A stretch of DNA of 61,309 bases from Alphaproteobacteria bacterium (GTDB lineage Bacteria > Pseudomonadota > Alphaproteobacteria > JAJTHO01 > CANGXP01): the NCBI GenBank assembly GCA_947457935.1, contig CANGXP010000006.1, positions 1 through 61,309 of the forward strand, given 5' to 3'. The notes below the pieces were generated by a model. It had not been told where the DNA came from. It was given only the letters and a program-made list of their open reading frames with translations, and ran no database searches. Every line of letters starts with the position of its first letter. The first letter of the stretch is position 1. The position numbers and the translations under genes are program-made. This document shows, piece after piece, positions 1 to 8,668 of the stretch.

Positions 1-28
1 CTTGTGGGAGAGGGCTGGGGTGAGGGGG
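1..28. repeat. Edge fragment of a dispersed G/C-rich repeat
   Basis: This stretch matches, with one mismatch, the last 28 bases of the 36-bp repeat at 11605-11640 (core TGGGGTGAGGGG). It lies downstream of flgH and is cut by the window edge. It shows that the repeat bounding the DUF559 gene is dispersed in this genome and not peculiar to the ruv locus. Confidence 0.75.
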
Positions 29-82
29 CGTTAAGCATCGCGGGGTGCGGAAATCTCCCTTTCAGCAAACGATTTATACCTC

Positions 83-829
83 CTAAAACGGCAGCACCGC
101 ATCCAAAACCTGTTGCCCATAGCGCGGTTGTTGCACGTCAGAGATATGTCCCTTACCGCCATAGGCAATGCGGGCTTCCGCAATTTTTTCGTAAGAAATG
201 GTATTCAGCACGGTAATATCTTGCGGGCGGACAATCCCTGTAATTTGCAGCTCACGCAGTTCATAATTCACGCGAATTTCTTGCCGCCCAAGAATGACTA
301 AATTGCCATTAGGGAGTTTTTGCGTCACGGTTGCGGCAACTTTTAAGTTCACCGCTTCGCTTCTATCTACTTTGCCCGTACCACTGTTGGAGGATTGATT
401 ATTCAGCCCCACAAGCGCATCACTGGTTGTGCCGTCAGGCAGCACAGAATTAATTTGCGATTCTAACCCAAATAAATTGGTAAAGCCGCCACTCTCGCTA
501 TTATCCCGCGCTCTGGTGCTGGTATTAGAAATTTGCGCTTCGTCATCCACCTCAATGAGCACGGTTAAAAGATCGCCCACATCGTTGGCGCGTTGATCCT
601 TAAAGAATGAACGCGAGCCTTTTTGCCACAACGAATTGGGGTTGCGAATGGTGGGTTGCGGCTCGGGCATGGGAAGGGATACAGGTTGGTATCCCGCCAC
701 TTGTGTGGGGTTTTGCACAGGCGACATACTTGGCTCTTTGCCAATATTTTGCAACCGATCAAGCGTGTTGCACCCACTTAAAGCAAGGCTAAGAACAAGA
801 ACGCTAGAGAGAGTTTTTAAACGAAACAT
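83..829 (-). CDS. flgH: Flagellar L-ring protein FlgH
   Basis: Outer-membrane lipoprotein that forms the L ring, the bushing of the flagellar rod in the outer membrane. The chosen start gives a lipoprotein signal peptide with lipobox LSGC and the lipidated cysteine at residue 20. A longer reading from an ATG at 853 would put eight extra residues before it, so 829 is preferred. The body shows the FlgH landmarks: a LLTVLIEVDDEAQ-like segment, then NGNLVILGRQEIRVNYE and a C-terminal DVQQPRYGQQVLDAV-like end. About 248 aa, normal for the family. It is the last gene of the flgF-flgG-flgA-flgH operon, and a dispersed repeat follows it. Confidence 0.96.
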   Translation of the reverse strand: MFRLKTLSSVLVLSLALSGCNTLDRLQNIGKEPSMSPVQNPTQVAGYQPVSLPMPEPQPTIRNPNSLWQKGSRSFFKDQRANDVGDLLTVLIEVDDEAQISNTSTRARDNSESGGFTNLFGLESQINSVLPDGTTSDALVGLNNQSSNSGTGKVDRSEAVNLKVAATVTQKLPNGNLVILGRQEIRVNYELRELQITGIVRPQDITVLNTISYEKIAEARIAYGGKGHISDVQQPRYGQQVLDAVLPF

Positions 830-863
830 ACTTCTATCTACGACCACAAACATTTACATAAGA

Positions 864-1637
864 TTAACGATAGGTCTTTTTTGTATCCTGCAACGCTTGA
901 ACAACAATGCGTCCATTATCTCCTAGCGAGGTTGGCACTTCCACCGTTCCTGCCGACACAACAACACCTTCAATCGTTTTTTTACTGGTGAGATTCAGCG
1001 CACGAATGGAATCGCCCATTGCGCCATCTTCCAAAGCACGTCCCTGCACATTCAGTTGCATATATGCCGTGCTGACTTTCATGGCGATAATCTCCCCCTT
1101 TTTAATAATTTTCGGCGCGGTCACGTCGCTCTCATTTAAAGGGCGTTGCGCGGAAAGACTGCGCTTGGTTTCCATGCCAATCAGTTTATCCTTCTCCATC
1201 ACAACGCGGTTATTCATTTTGTCTTCTGCAAGGGTAAGTGTTGCAATGTCTGCCTCTGTGATGATACTCCGTGCAGCAAGGTTGCTGGTCAACACAGGCA
1301 CAGCCAACATCGGGCTATACCGCCCGCCAATTTCTAAAACTTTTACCGTAACCCCTGTGTCATTTTTAATCGAGAGGGTGGCATTAAAGCGTTTACGCGC
1401 ATCATCCGTGGTGAGATTTTCCAGCGTATAGCTAGGATTTTTCGCCGCAATTTCTGTGTTCAGCACTTCACTATCCAGCGTGAGGCTCACATCATCCGCC
1501 CCCAACTGATTTTTCAGTTCTGTTTTGATAAGAGCCGCTTTTTGTTCGCGCTCAAGCGTTGCCGCAAAAGCCGTATCTGCAAAGAACCCAACAAAGAGTG
1601 CCGCTACTAAAAGGGTTATTTTTTTATTGTATGTCAT
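864..1637 (-). CDS. flgA: Flagellar P-ring assembly chaperone FlgA
   Basis: Periplasmic chaperone needed for assembly of the FlgI P ring. An N-terminal signal peptide (hydrophobic stretch about residues 7-21, AFA cleavage site near 26) is followed by a divergent N-terminal half. The C-terminal half is a SAF-type domain with the features expected of FlgA: a segment of new starts such as ARSIITEADIATL, then RPLNESDVTAP, KGEIIAMKV and a C-terminal GDSIRALNLTSKKTIEGVV. At 257 aa it fits the family. It stands between flgG and flgH, the usual alphaproteobacterial arrangement. The identification rests on domain pattern and context; sequence conservation in FlgA is modest. Confidence 0.92.
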   Translation of the reverse strand: MTYNKKITLLVAALFVGFFADTAFAATLEREQKAALIKTELKNQLGADDVSLTLDSEVLNTEIAAKNPSYTLENLTTDDARKRFNATLSIKNDTGVTVKVLEIGGRYSPMLAVPVLTSNLAARSIITEADIATLTLAEDKMNNRVVMEKDKLIGMETKRSLSAQRPLNESDVTAPKIIKKGEIIAMKVSTAYMQLNVQGRALEDGAMGDSIRALNLTSKKTIEGVVVSAGTVEVPTSLGDNGRIVVQALQDTKKTYR

Positions 1638-1667
1638 TTGGTTACCTCAGAAATAGTGTGTATAGAC

Positions 1668-1696
1668 CTTTTGTAAAAGTCGCTAGGACGCTAGCG
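1668..1696. repeat. Short palindromes in the flgA-flgG gap
   Basis: The 171-bp gap between flgG and flgA (1638-1808) is long for this otherwise tight operon. It contains a perfect hairpin CGCTAG-gacg-CTAGCG at 1681-1696, preceded by a CTTTT-GT-AAAAG palindrome at about 1668-1679. The rest of the gap has no convincing ORF. The hairpin could be an RNA-stability element or part of a dispersed repeat; nothing in the window decides this. Confidence 0.5.
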
Positions 1697-1808
1697 AAAA
1701 TGGGTATTTTCGAGAACCGTAGCGCAGTGTATTCTTCATACATGAGCAACGGAAGCACAGAAAAGGCACATTTGCAGCAAGTCATAGTAGACTTTGACAA
1801 GAGGTTTA

Positions 1809-2597
1809 TTAAGAAGTCATACGATTCGTCGTCGACATCATCTGCTCGCTCGTTGAAATCACTTTAGAATTCATCTCATACGCCCGTTGTGCGGTAATCA
1901 TGTTGGTAATTTCGCTTACCACATTCACGTTTGATTGCTCCAAAAACCCTTGCATAATTGCGCCATAGCCGGGTTCTGCGGGTGCCCCAGGGGTTGCCGC
2001 ACCAGAGGCAGGGGTTTCTAGGAATAAATTGCCGCCCACGGCTTCTAGGCCGCCTTCGTTGGCAAAAGTTGCCAGTTCAAGCTGCCCCAGATTCACGGGC
2101 GTAACCTGTCCGTCAATTTTTGCGAACACTTCGCCACTTTCGTTAATACTTACGTCGCGTGCGTCATTGGGCACGCTGATGCCGGGGTTTACGGTATAGC
2201 CATCTTGGGTCACAATCGTGCCATCGGGGCTAAGCTGGAAAGAGCCAGCGCGGGTATAGGCCGTCTCACCTGTGGGGAGGGTTACTTGAAAATACCCCGA
2301 GCCGTTAATCGCCAGATCAAACTTGTTGGTGGTGGAGGCAAGCGGGCCTTGCTCCATAATCCGATACACAGCAGAAGCCTTAACCCCTAAACCTAACTGC
2401 ACCCCTGCAGGGACAATCGTGCCGCTTGCGCTGGATTGCGACCCAACGCGGCGTTCGTTTTGATACAGCAAATCTTGGAATTCCGCCCGCTGGCGTTTAT
2501 AACCTGTGGTGGTCATGTTGGCGATGTTGTTTGAGATAACATCAACATTGAGCTGTTGGGCTAACATGCCCGTTGCGCCGGTACTGAGAGCTTTCAT
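1809..2597 (-). CDS. flgG: Flagellar distal rod protein FlgG
   Basis: Structural protein of the distal rod that spans the periplasm inside the P and L rings. The N-terminal flagellar rod motif is present (ANMTTTGYKRQRAEFQDL, with the upstream MLAQQLNVDVISNNI heptad). The conserved central NKFDLAINGSGYFQV and TRAGSFQLSPDG motifs follow, as does the C-terminal SNVNVVSEITNMITAQRAYE signature that forms the coiled coil with the N terminus. 262 aa is exactly family length. It follows flgF after 15 bp, so the two are almost certainly co-transcribed. Confidence 0.98.
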   Translation of the reverse strand: MKALSTGATGMLAQQLNVDVISNNIANMTTTGYKRQRAEFQDLLYQNERRVGSQSSASGTIVPAGVQLGLGVKASAVYRIMEQGPLASTTNKFDLAINGSGYFQVTLPTGETAYTRAGSFQLSPDGTIVTQDGYTVNPGISVPNDARDVSINESGEVFAKIDGQVTPVNLGQLELATFANEGGLEAVGGNLFLETPASGAATPGAPAEPGYGAIMQGFLEQSNVNVVSEITNMITAQRAYEMNSKVISTSEQMMSTTNRMTS

Positions 2598-2612
2598 TTG
2601 GGGTATCTCCTA

Positions 2613-3341
2613 TTAATTATTGGTGCCAGAAAGCGTGGTTACGGCTTTTCTTAGGCGTTCGTCTTCGGTATCAAGAAACTTTTGCGCTTGTTCATAACTG
2701 CGGGAAACGTTAATCATTTCCGCCATTTCCAAGATGGGCTGGACGTTAGAGCCTTCAATCATGCCTTGACGGAGTTCAAATCGCGGGACAGCTTGCGGTT
2801 GTTGATCTGTTTCATAAAGACCATTTTCCATCTTTTTCAGATTGCGCTCATCCTCAAACCGCACCACTGCTAACGTGCCAATTTGCACGTTGTCGGCATT
2901 AATTTCCCCTGTTGCGCTGATGGTAATATCTTTTGTGCCTTGGGGAATGGTAATCGGCTTTTTGTTTTGCAGGTTATCAAGCACGGCGTTGCCGTCACGG
3001 GTGGTAATTTTTCCTTCATTATCAAGGCTGAAATTGCCCGCGCGGGTATAGCGAATGCCGTCTGCTGTTTGAATTTGAAAATAGCCTTCGCCGTTAATGG
3101 CAATATCAAGCGGGCTGCCTGTGGGCGTAATCGTGCCGTTTTTCAGGTCACGTACCACCCCGAAATCTTGTACATAATTAATTTTCGCGCCATTTTCAGC
3201 TTTATTAACAAAGCTACTGAACAGCGGTTTTTCACCTTTATATGCGGTGGTTGACATGTTCGCGATGTTGTTCGCAACCATGTCCATCTGCCGCCGCAGC
3301 GCGGTTAAATGCGAGAGATTGATGTATTGCGTATTGTCCAT
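2613..3341 (-). CDS. flgF: Flagellar proximal rod protein FlgF
   Basis: Proximal rod component of the flagellar basal body. It shows the same architecture as FlgG: N-terminal MVANNIANMSTTAYKGEK, central SPLDIAINGEGYFQIQT and YTRAGNFSLDNEGK, and C-terminal SNVQPILEMAEMINVSRSYE. It is shorter than FlgG (242 aa) and lacks the distal-rod insertion, which supports FlgF over FlgG. It is the first gene of the operon. A sigma-54 promoter match lies about 80-95 bp upstream of the ATG. Confidence 0.96.
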   Translation of the reverse strand: MDNTQYINLSHLTALRRQMDMVANNIANMSTTAYKGEKPLFSSFVNKAENGAKINYVQDFGVVRDLKNGTITPTGSPLDIAINGEGYFQIQTADGIRYTRAGNFSLDNEGKITTRDGNAVLDNLQNKKPITIPQGTKDITISATGEINADNVQIGTLAVVRFEDERNLKKMENGLYETDQQPQAVPRFELRQGMIEGSNVQPILEMAEMINVSRSYEQAQKFLDTEDERLRKAVTTLSGTNN

Positions 3342-3420
3342 AGCCGTAACTTACCTGCACAACTCGGTTGAGTGTTTTGTGTCTCACGTTGTCTCGCGAA
3401 ACTATTGTGCAGAGAAGGTA

Positions 3421-3436
3421 TGCAGGAAGTGTGCCA
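3421..3436 (-). promoter_or_regulatory. Sigma-54 (RpoN) promoter for flgFGAH
   Basis: Read on the minus strand the bases are TGGCACACTTCCTGCA. The GG of the -24 element and the GC of the -12 element have the required spacing, and 8 of the 9 most conserved consensus positions (TGGCAC, T-G-C-A) agree. The element points toward flgF, whose start codon is 80 bp downstream, leaving a leader of roughly 65-70 nt. Sigma-54 control of rod/ring operons is established in several alphaproteobacteria, which makes the match credible. No activator site was identified. Confidence 0.75.
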
Positions 3437-3547
3437 AGGGGGGATGGTGTAGGGTTTACCGTCTCGTGCTGATTTAAATAAAATTCTTGCAAAAAATGTG
3501 CATATATATTATTTCTAATGCAATTCTTAACGTATCTTTTGATGCGT

Positions 3548-3583
3548 GCACCCTCAGGTGCCAAATCCTCATTTGGGTTTTTT
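3548..3583 (+). terminator. Tandem hairpins with U-tract ahead of the 3619 gene (terminator or attenuator)
   Basis: Two adjacent hairpins are visible: GCACC-CTCA-GGTGC (3548-3561), then CCAAAT-CCTC-ATTTGG (3561-3576) followed directly by GTTTTTT (3577-3583). The second has the form of an intrinsic terminator. No plus-strand gene precedes it, since the flagellar operon upstream runs the other way. It must therefore end a short transcript begun in the AT-rich stretch about 3480-3515, or act as an attenuator in the leader of the gene starting at 3619. Confidence 0.6.
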
Positions 3584-3618
3584 AAGATGCTTATGATTTT
3601 TTTAGGAGTTTAGTTTGT

Positions 3619-3972
3619 ATGTCAGATTATAGCGACCTTTTCAAAAACGATACTCAGACAAAAACAATATTTACTGCGGCAGCTGCAGTTACGGATGAAG
3701 CGCAGGCTCTGGCCTTCACGAACGCTAACATTGCCTACCAACAAGGTATTATGAGAATACCAATGCCAGACGACGCTGCTCGAAAAGGTGTGTTGAAAAA
3801 CATTTATAATTTCGCTTGGAAGTATCTGGCAACAGAAGGGACTGACATAGAAAAATGTCAGAAAGTAATTGACCTCTACTCCAAGGCTAATGAGGCGTTC
3901 CCGAACGATCTGCCCGCTATTACAGCTGAGCAAGCTGTAGAAATGAGAAATAACAGTGCTCGTTCACTATAA
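3619..3972 (+). CDS. Hypothetical protein, 117 aa
   Basis: I do not recognise this protein. It is soluble, has no signal peptide or membrane segment, and is predicted mostly helical, with alanine-rich helices around residues 18-45 and a possible TPR-like helical pair at about 75-110 (segments KVIDLYSKANEAFP and AEQAVEMRNNSA). A Shine-Dalgarno AGGAG lies 10 bases before the ATG, which supports real translation. It stands alone between two minus-strand operons (flgFGAH and ftsH), behind the hairpin leader at 3548-3583. A short G/C hairpin follows its stop codon. The isolated position and own leader suggest an accessory gene. Confidence 0.65.
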   Translation: MSDYSDLFKNDTQTKTIFTAAAAVTDEAQALAFTNANIAYQQGIMRIPMPDDAARKGVLKNIYNFAWKYLATEGTDIEKCQKVIDLYSKANEAFPNDLPAITAEQAVEMRNNSARSL

Positions 3973-3975
3973 TTT

Positions 3976-3990
3976 CCCCCTTCTTGGGGG
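3976..3990. terminator. G/C hairpin between the 117-aa gene and ftsH
   Basis: CCCCC-TTCTT-GGGGG forms a strong five-pair stem just after the stop of the plus-strand gene, in the gap before the end of the minus-strand ftsH. It lacks a proper U-tract on either strand, so it is at best a weak bidirectional terminator between convergent genes. Confidence 0.35.
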
Positions 3991-4091
3991 GGCTACTTTG
4001 TTAGATAGCGTCCGTATCATTATCAAAATTCTCAAGTCAAATATGCATCGCACAAAATCCGAAACCCTAACCCCGAACAACTAAACCCTCC

Positions 4092-6020
4092 CTAAACCCC
4101 CAAAGGCTCTAACCCCCCAGCGCCCAACGTCGGCACAGAAGACTTTGCCTTGGTTTTGCCCTTTTTCGGCGACTTGGTTTTAATACCATCACGGTTCAGC
4201 GGTACGTCATTGAGCACATCTCTAATTTCATCACCTGAAAGCGTTTCATACTCGAGCATCGCCTGCGCGAGTTTTTCCAAATCAGCCGCTTTTTCAATCA
4301 GAATCGCTTTTGCACGGGCATATGCTTCTTCCACAATGCGGCGGATTTCGCTGTCCACAAGGTTAGCTGTCGCATCAGACATGTTTTTACTTTGCGTGTA
4401 GGAATGCCCTAAAAACACTTCTTGACTGTCCGAACCATAATGTAGGGGGCCCAATTTCGCACTCATGCCCCATTCTGTCACCATACGCCGTGCCATATCG
4501 GTTGCCATGCGAATATCGCTGGAGGCTCCCGTTGTCACTTTTTCCGCCCCAAAAATCAATTCTTCGGCAATCCGTCCGCCCATCGCAACGGCTAAATCAT
4601 CATGGAGTTTTGCTTTCGGCATCGAGTATCTGTCGCCTTCAGGCAGGCGCATCACCATGCCCAACGCTCGACCCCGCGGAATGATGGTTGCCTTATGAAT
4701 CGGGTCAGACTCAGGGCAGTTGAGTGACACAATCGCGTGTCCTGCTTCGTGGTAGGCGGTCAGTTTTTTCTCGTCATCACTCATGGCAAGCGAGCGACGC
4801 TCTGCCCCCATCATCACCTTGTCTTTGGCTTGCTCTAATTCCTGCATGGAAACAGTGCGGCGATTCTTCCGCGCTGCAAGCAACGCCGCTTCATTCACCA
4901 AGTTGGCAAGGTCTGCCCCTGAAAATCCGGGTGTACCCCGTGCAATAGTCCGCGCATCCACATCTTCCGCCATCGGTACTTTTTTCAAGTGCACCCGCAA
5001 GATTTTCTCCCGTCCTGAAACATCAGGATTCGGCACAACCACTTGTCTGTCAAAACGGCCGGGGCGCAACAAAGCAGGGTCAAGCACATCAGGGCGGTTG
5101 GTTGCCGCAATCAAGATGACGCCTTCATTCGCCTCAAAACCATCCATTTCAACCAGTAATTGGTTCAGGGTTTGCTCGCGCTCATCGTTGCCGCCGCCAA
5201 GTCCTGCCCCACGGTGTCTACCCACCGCGTCAATCTCATCAATGAAAATAATGCAGGGGGCGTTTTTCTTGCCTTGCTCGAACATATCCCGCACGCGGCT
5301 TGCACCAACCCCGACAAACATTTCCACAAAGTCAGAGCCAGAAATCGTGAAGAACGGTACATTTGCTTCCCCTGCAATGGCACGCGCCAGCAAGGTTTTC
5401 CCTGTTCCGGGAGGACCCACCAACAAAACACCTTTAGGGATTTTGCCGCCCAAGCGTTGGAATTTCTGGGGGTCTTTCAAGAAATCCACTACTTCTTCGA
5501 GTTCATTTTTGGCTTCATCAATGCCCGCCACATCATCAAACATGATGCGGCCCGATTTTTCCGTCAGCATTCGGGCTTTAGACTTACCAAAACTCATCGC
5601 TTTGCCGCTGCCCGATTGCATTTGCCGCATGAAGAAAATCCACACGCCAATGAACAGCAACATCGGCACCCACGAGAGAATCACACTGCCCAACGAGCCA
5701 GTCTCTTCTGTTGCACTGCCACCACTTGCAGGGCGCGCATGAATCCGCACTTTTGCCTCTTGTAATTTTTTCACAAGGTCAGGATCATTGGGGCTATAGG
5801 TGACATAGCGCGTGGCGGGATTATCCCGCAAAATCACGTTAATTTTATCGCCCTGCATCAACACTTCTGAAACATTATTCGCGGCAAGCTGCGAAGAAAA
5901 CTCTGTGTAATCCATCGTTTGTGCGGTGTCTTTGGTGGTGTCTTGCATGACGCTAAACAGCCCCATCAACAACACGACCACAACCACCCACACCATAATA
6001 TTTTTGCCTAAAGGATTCAC
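4092..6020 (-). CDS. ftsH: ATP-dependent zinc metalloprotease FtsH
   Basis: Membrane-anchored AAA+ protease that degrades misfolded membrane proteins and short-lived regulators such as RpoH and LpxC. There are two N-terminal membrane segments (about residues 8-24 and 113-131) around a periplasmic domain. The AAA module carries Walker A GPPGTGKT (202-209), Walker B IIFIDEID (about 257-264) and the [19 protein letters not shown] second-region-of-homology. The zinc site HEAGH is at 424-428, with the third ligand Asp near 502 in TTGASSDI. 642 aa is normal. It lies 126 bp downstream of tilS, and the tilS-ftsH linkage is widespread. FtsH degrades sigma-32 in other proteobacteria, which links it to the rpoH gene at the far end of the window. 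Confidence 0.99.
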   Translation of the reverse strand: MNPLGKNIMVWVVVVVLLMGLFSVMQDTTKDTAQTMDYTEFSSQLAANNVSEVLMQGDKINVILRDNPATRYVTYSPNDPDLVKKLQEAKVRIHARPASGGSATEETGSLGSVILSWVPMLLFIGVWIFFMRQMQSGSGKAMSFGKSKARMLTEKSGRIMFDDVAGIDEAKNELEEVVDFLKDPQKFQRLGGKIPKGVLLVGPPGTGKTLLARAIAGEANVPFFTISGSDFVEMFVGVGASRVRDMFEQGKKNAPCIIFIDEIDAVGRHRGAGLGGGNDEREQTLNQLLVEMDGFEANEGVILIAATNRPDVLDPALLRPGRFDRQVVVPNPDVSGREKILRVHLKKVPMAEDVDARTIARGTPGFSGADLANLVNEAALLAARKNRRTVSMQELEQAKDKVMMGAERRSLAMSDDEKKLTAYHEAGHAIVSLNCPESDPIHKATIIPRGRALGMVMRLPEGDRYSMPKAKLHDDLAVAMGGRIAEELIFGAEKVTTGASSDIRMATDMARRMVTEWGMSAKLGPLHYGSDSQEVFLGHSYTQSKNMSDATANLVDSEIRRIVEEAYARAKAILIEKAADLEKLAQAMLEYETLSGDEIRDVLNDVPLNRDGIKTKSPKKGKTKAKSSVPTLGAGGLEPLGV

Positions 6021-6146
6021 GCGTTGCGCCTTTCAAGAAGAGAATTATTTAGTGTAGTCTATCACATTTTTTTATAAAAAGCGATAACCCAACACGAAAT
6101 AATATGGGGTTACGTTGCCCATTTCGCAAGGTTTTTCAAAAGAATA

Positions 6147-7391
6147 TTATGAGAATTTTGAGTGTGCTAACCAGTTACGCGCTAAGGCATCTTGTGTTAC
6201 CCACACCCCTGATGCCATACTAACCACCGTGTCATTGTCCCACACACAAGGCATTGTAAGGCGCACGGGATAGGGCAGGGGGCGGAGTGCCTTGCCCATC
6301 TCCGTTTTGTTGATGCGTTGCCAGCCGAGGGTGCCGAGTGGTTTAATGTTCTCAACTGTGCCATTTAGTAAAAATCGCCCGTCCCAAAGCGTTTCTGCGC
6401 CTTTGAGGGTGTTTTTCATGCAAGATGCAGGTTCACGACAAAGGGTGAGGGTATCCCCTGTTAGATACAGCAGACAGCCATGCAAAGTGCGCTTTACAAA
6501 GGATTTTTGCAGCGTTTTTTCTAGTTCGAGCAGATTTTCCAAGCGTGGTGGTTTTGTATTCCCACTCACCGCCATAAGCAGGCTACGCAAGCATCTCAGG
6601 GTTATTTCTTGGGGAGATTTTAGAAAATCAGGTAGAAAAATATGCACATATCCTTGTGCATATGCATGGGCGGTGGCTTGAAGATGGCTTAATGCATAGT
6701 GTTCAAGGGCATTGTCGCTGCGGGAAAGATTGTCCATCGCGTGGCTAATTCGCTCAAAAGCAACGCCTGAGTCCCGCAGAATCCCTGCGAGTTGGCGCAT
6801 TTTGGTGCGGGTATATTTTAAATTATGATTGCTAGGATCGTCAATCCACGATTTTTTGCGGGCTGTAAGCGTTGCTTTGAGCCGCTCTGGAGGCACTTTT
6901 AACAGCGGGCGACACAACAAAATGCCATTGTGTTCGCGGATTGCTGCCATCCCTTTTAGTCCCTGCACGCCGCTGCCCCGAGCGAGGCGGATTAGAAAGG
7001 TTTCAGCCTGATCCTGCAGATGATGCCCTAAGAAAAGTTGGCTAATATTTTGTGATTTACAATAGGCTGTCATCAAGGAATATCGGGCCTCTCGAGCCAA
7101 CTCGTGTATGTTTGAGGTGGGTTTTTCACCCTCCCACACCAATATTTCATGAAAAATGCCCTCTACGGTGCACCATTCCTTGACCTTAGCCGATTCTGCT
7201 GCAGAGTCTTCCCGCAAGCCATGATCCACCGTGAGGGCGACAAGGGATGCTCTTCCCCATTCTTTCAGGAGCAACAGCAACGCCATGCTGTCTGCCCCGC
7301 CAGAAACCGCCACAGCGATGCGGTCGGCTGCTGGGAAATCCGCCATTAACGCGGAAAACTCAAGAACTGTTACGTTTTTTTTTACTGGCAC
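6147..7391 (-). CDS. tilS: tRNA(Ile)-lysidine synthetase TilS
   Basis: Adds lysine to C34 of tRNA-Ile(CAU) so that it reads AUA codons; essential in most bacteria. The N-terminal PP-loop ATP-pyrophosphatase motif SGGADS is at residues 30-35. It is followed by the TVDHGLR and LGHHLQDQAET motifs typical of TilS. The C-terminal third is diverged, as usual. The start is GTG at 7391, overlapping the 3' end of cpoB by 10 bp, which suggests translational coupling. 414 aa fits the single-C-domain forms. The stop is 126 bp upstream of ftsH, in the same direction. Confidence 0.95.
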   Translation of the reverse strand: MPVKKNVTVLEFSALMADFPAADRIAVAVSGGADSMALLLLLKEWGRASLVALTVDHGLREDSAAESAKVKEWCTVEGIFHEILVWEGEKPTSNIHELAREARYSLMTAYCKSQNISQLFLGHHLQDQAETFLIRLARGSGVQGLKGMAAIREHNGILLCRPLLKVPPERLKATLTARKKSWIDDPSNHNLKYTRTKMRQLAGILRDSGVAFERISHAMDNLSRSDNALEHYALSHLQATAHAYAQGYVHIFLPDFLKSPQEITLRCLRSLLMAVSGNTKPPRLENLLELEKTLQKSFVKRTLHGCLLYLTGDTLTLCREPASCMKNTLKGAETLWDGRFLLNGTVENIKPLGTLGWQRINKTEMGKALRPLPYPVRLTMPCVWDNDTVVSMASGVWVTQDALARNWLAHSKFS

Positions 7392-8104
7392 GCCAACTTG
7401 GTTTTCTCTTGCTCTGCACGGGTTTTAAGGACAGTGGCAGCGGTCGGATAATCGCTCGGCAGGCGAGAAAACGCTTTGCAGGCTTGCTCTTTATTGCCCA
7501 AAGCGTTGAGGGACATGCCTAGTTTTAGTAAGGTATCAGGCGCTTTGGTGTTTTTGGGGAATTTTTTATAGCCCTTTAAAAATTCTGCTGCCGCATTGTT
7601 GAAGTCTTTACGCACATAATATGTCTCGCCTAACCAATACTGCGCGTTTCCCGCCAGTGTATTGTCAGGGTATTTTTTCAAAAACGCCGTAAAATCTGTC
7701 GCCGCCCCTTTGTAATCAGCGCGTTTCAGTTTAGCAAAGGCTGCATTATACGCGTCTTCTGCTGTGCCGCTGGCTAAATCCCCTGTTTGCGCGGGGGGCG
7801 TGTCGCTGGGCAGGGGGGTAAGCGTGTCTGTTGCTGCTGGTTGCGCGTCAACAGGCGCGGGAGTGGGTTGTGGTGCAACGGCAGATAACTTTTGTTTTTC
7901 AAGAGACTCTACTTTTTTATTAAGTTGTTGCATGAGAAATTTTTGTTGCTCAAAATCGCCTGTTAATTGTTCTAAGGCACTTTCCAGCGCGTTGAGTCTT
8001 TCTTCGGTGGGATTGCTACTTTGCACAAAGGCATCTTGAGCAACGGCAGATGTTGCTAAAAATAAGGCACTGATGGCGGTTAAACTGATGAACGTGCGGC
8101 GCAT
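7382..8104 (-). CDS. cpoB: Tol-Pal associated periplasmic protein CpoB (YbgF)
   Basis: Periplasmic coordinator of outer-membrane constriction and peptidoglycan synthesis that binds TolA. A signal peptide ends near AVA-QD (about residue 22). Next come a coiled-coil trimerisation segment (about 35-72, LESALEQLTGDFEQQKF and QLNKKVESLEKQ), a Pro/Thr-rich linker (about 75-108), and three TPR repeats (about 115-235) beginning DAYNAAFAKLKRADYKGA. 240 aa and this order of parts match CpoB. In many proteobacteria cpoB follows pal and precedes tilS; pal and tol genes are not in this window, so only the downstream half of that arrangement is seen. It overlaps tilS by 10 bp. Confidence 0.9.
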   Translation of the reverse strand: MRRTFISLTAISALFLATSAVAQDAFVQSSNPTEERLNALESALEQLTGDFEQQKFLMQQLNKKVESLEKQKLSAVAPQPTPAPVDAQPAATDTLTPLPSDTPPAQTGDLASGTAEDAYNAAFAKLKRADYKGAATDFTAFLKKYPDNTLAGNAQYWLGETYYVRKDFNNAAAEFLKGYKKFPKNTKAPDTLLKLGMSLNALGNKEQACKAFSRLPSDYPTAATVLKTRAEQEKTKLACQ

Positions 8105-8200
8105 TGAATGGCTCTCCTCTTTTGTTCTATCTTCAACAATAAATTATTTTATGCAAGAGGGTTTGCGTGTGGTATCATTAAAATCAAATAAGGGGTTCTT

Positions 8201-8614
8201 ATGCGTCTGCTGTTATCAATATGCGTGTTGTTTTTGATGAATGTGCAAAGTTTTGCCCAGCAAGAGGGATACACCTATCAAGCACCTCTACCGAGTATTG
8301 GCGGCACGATTCGGCAAGGCGGCGGTGTTCCTGCCACTGGCGGTGGGAATGAACAGGCTTATTTCATGGAAGACTGCCAAAAGCAGTTTCAAAGCCAGCC
8401 GTTTTTAAAGTTGATGGGCGCATTGTTGCCCCCTGAAAAAATCCGTGCTTATTGTGCTTGTAACTATAATGGTTTCACGCAACGGGGGTTGATGGCGCAA
8501 TATTGGCAATATAATAGCTTAACGGCATCAGGGCAGGTGCAAGCGGCGTATGGTCACCCTGCAAGACCTGCTATTGAAGCAGTTACACAGGCGTGTGGTC
8601 CTGCGTTACAATAG
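8201..8614 (+). CDS. Hypothetical secreted four-cysteine protein
   Basis: Unrecognised small exported protein. A clear signal peptide (hydrophobic residues 2-16, SFA-Q cleavage near 19) leads to a mature region of about 118 aa with a Gly-rich segment (33-50) and four cysteines at positions 59, 85, 87 and 132, including a CAC motif. The even number of cysteines suggests disulfides or metal binding in the periplasm. A GGGG-containing ribosome site precedes the ATG. It ends 54 bp before ctaA on the same strand and may share its transcript, so a role near cytochrome oxidase biogenesis is possible, but nothing in the sequence proves it. Confidence 0.75.
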   Translation: MRLLLSICVLFLMNVQSFAQQEGYTYQAPLPSIGGTIRQGGGVPATGGGNEQAYFMEDCQKQFQSQPFLKLMGALLPPEKIRAYCACNYNGFTQRGLMAQYWQYNSLTASGQVQAAYGHPARPAIEAVTQACGPALQ

Positions 8615-8668
8615 ATCTCTTGTCTCCCGCAAATTTTCAACTATCTTGCCGACAAGAGAGGTAAGCTA

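Noticed and set aside
4783-5742. Long plus-strand ORF (319 codons) antisense to ftsH
   Set aside because: It is a shadow of ftsH in a codon-biased gene, has no family features, and ftsH on the other strand is beyond doubt.
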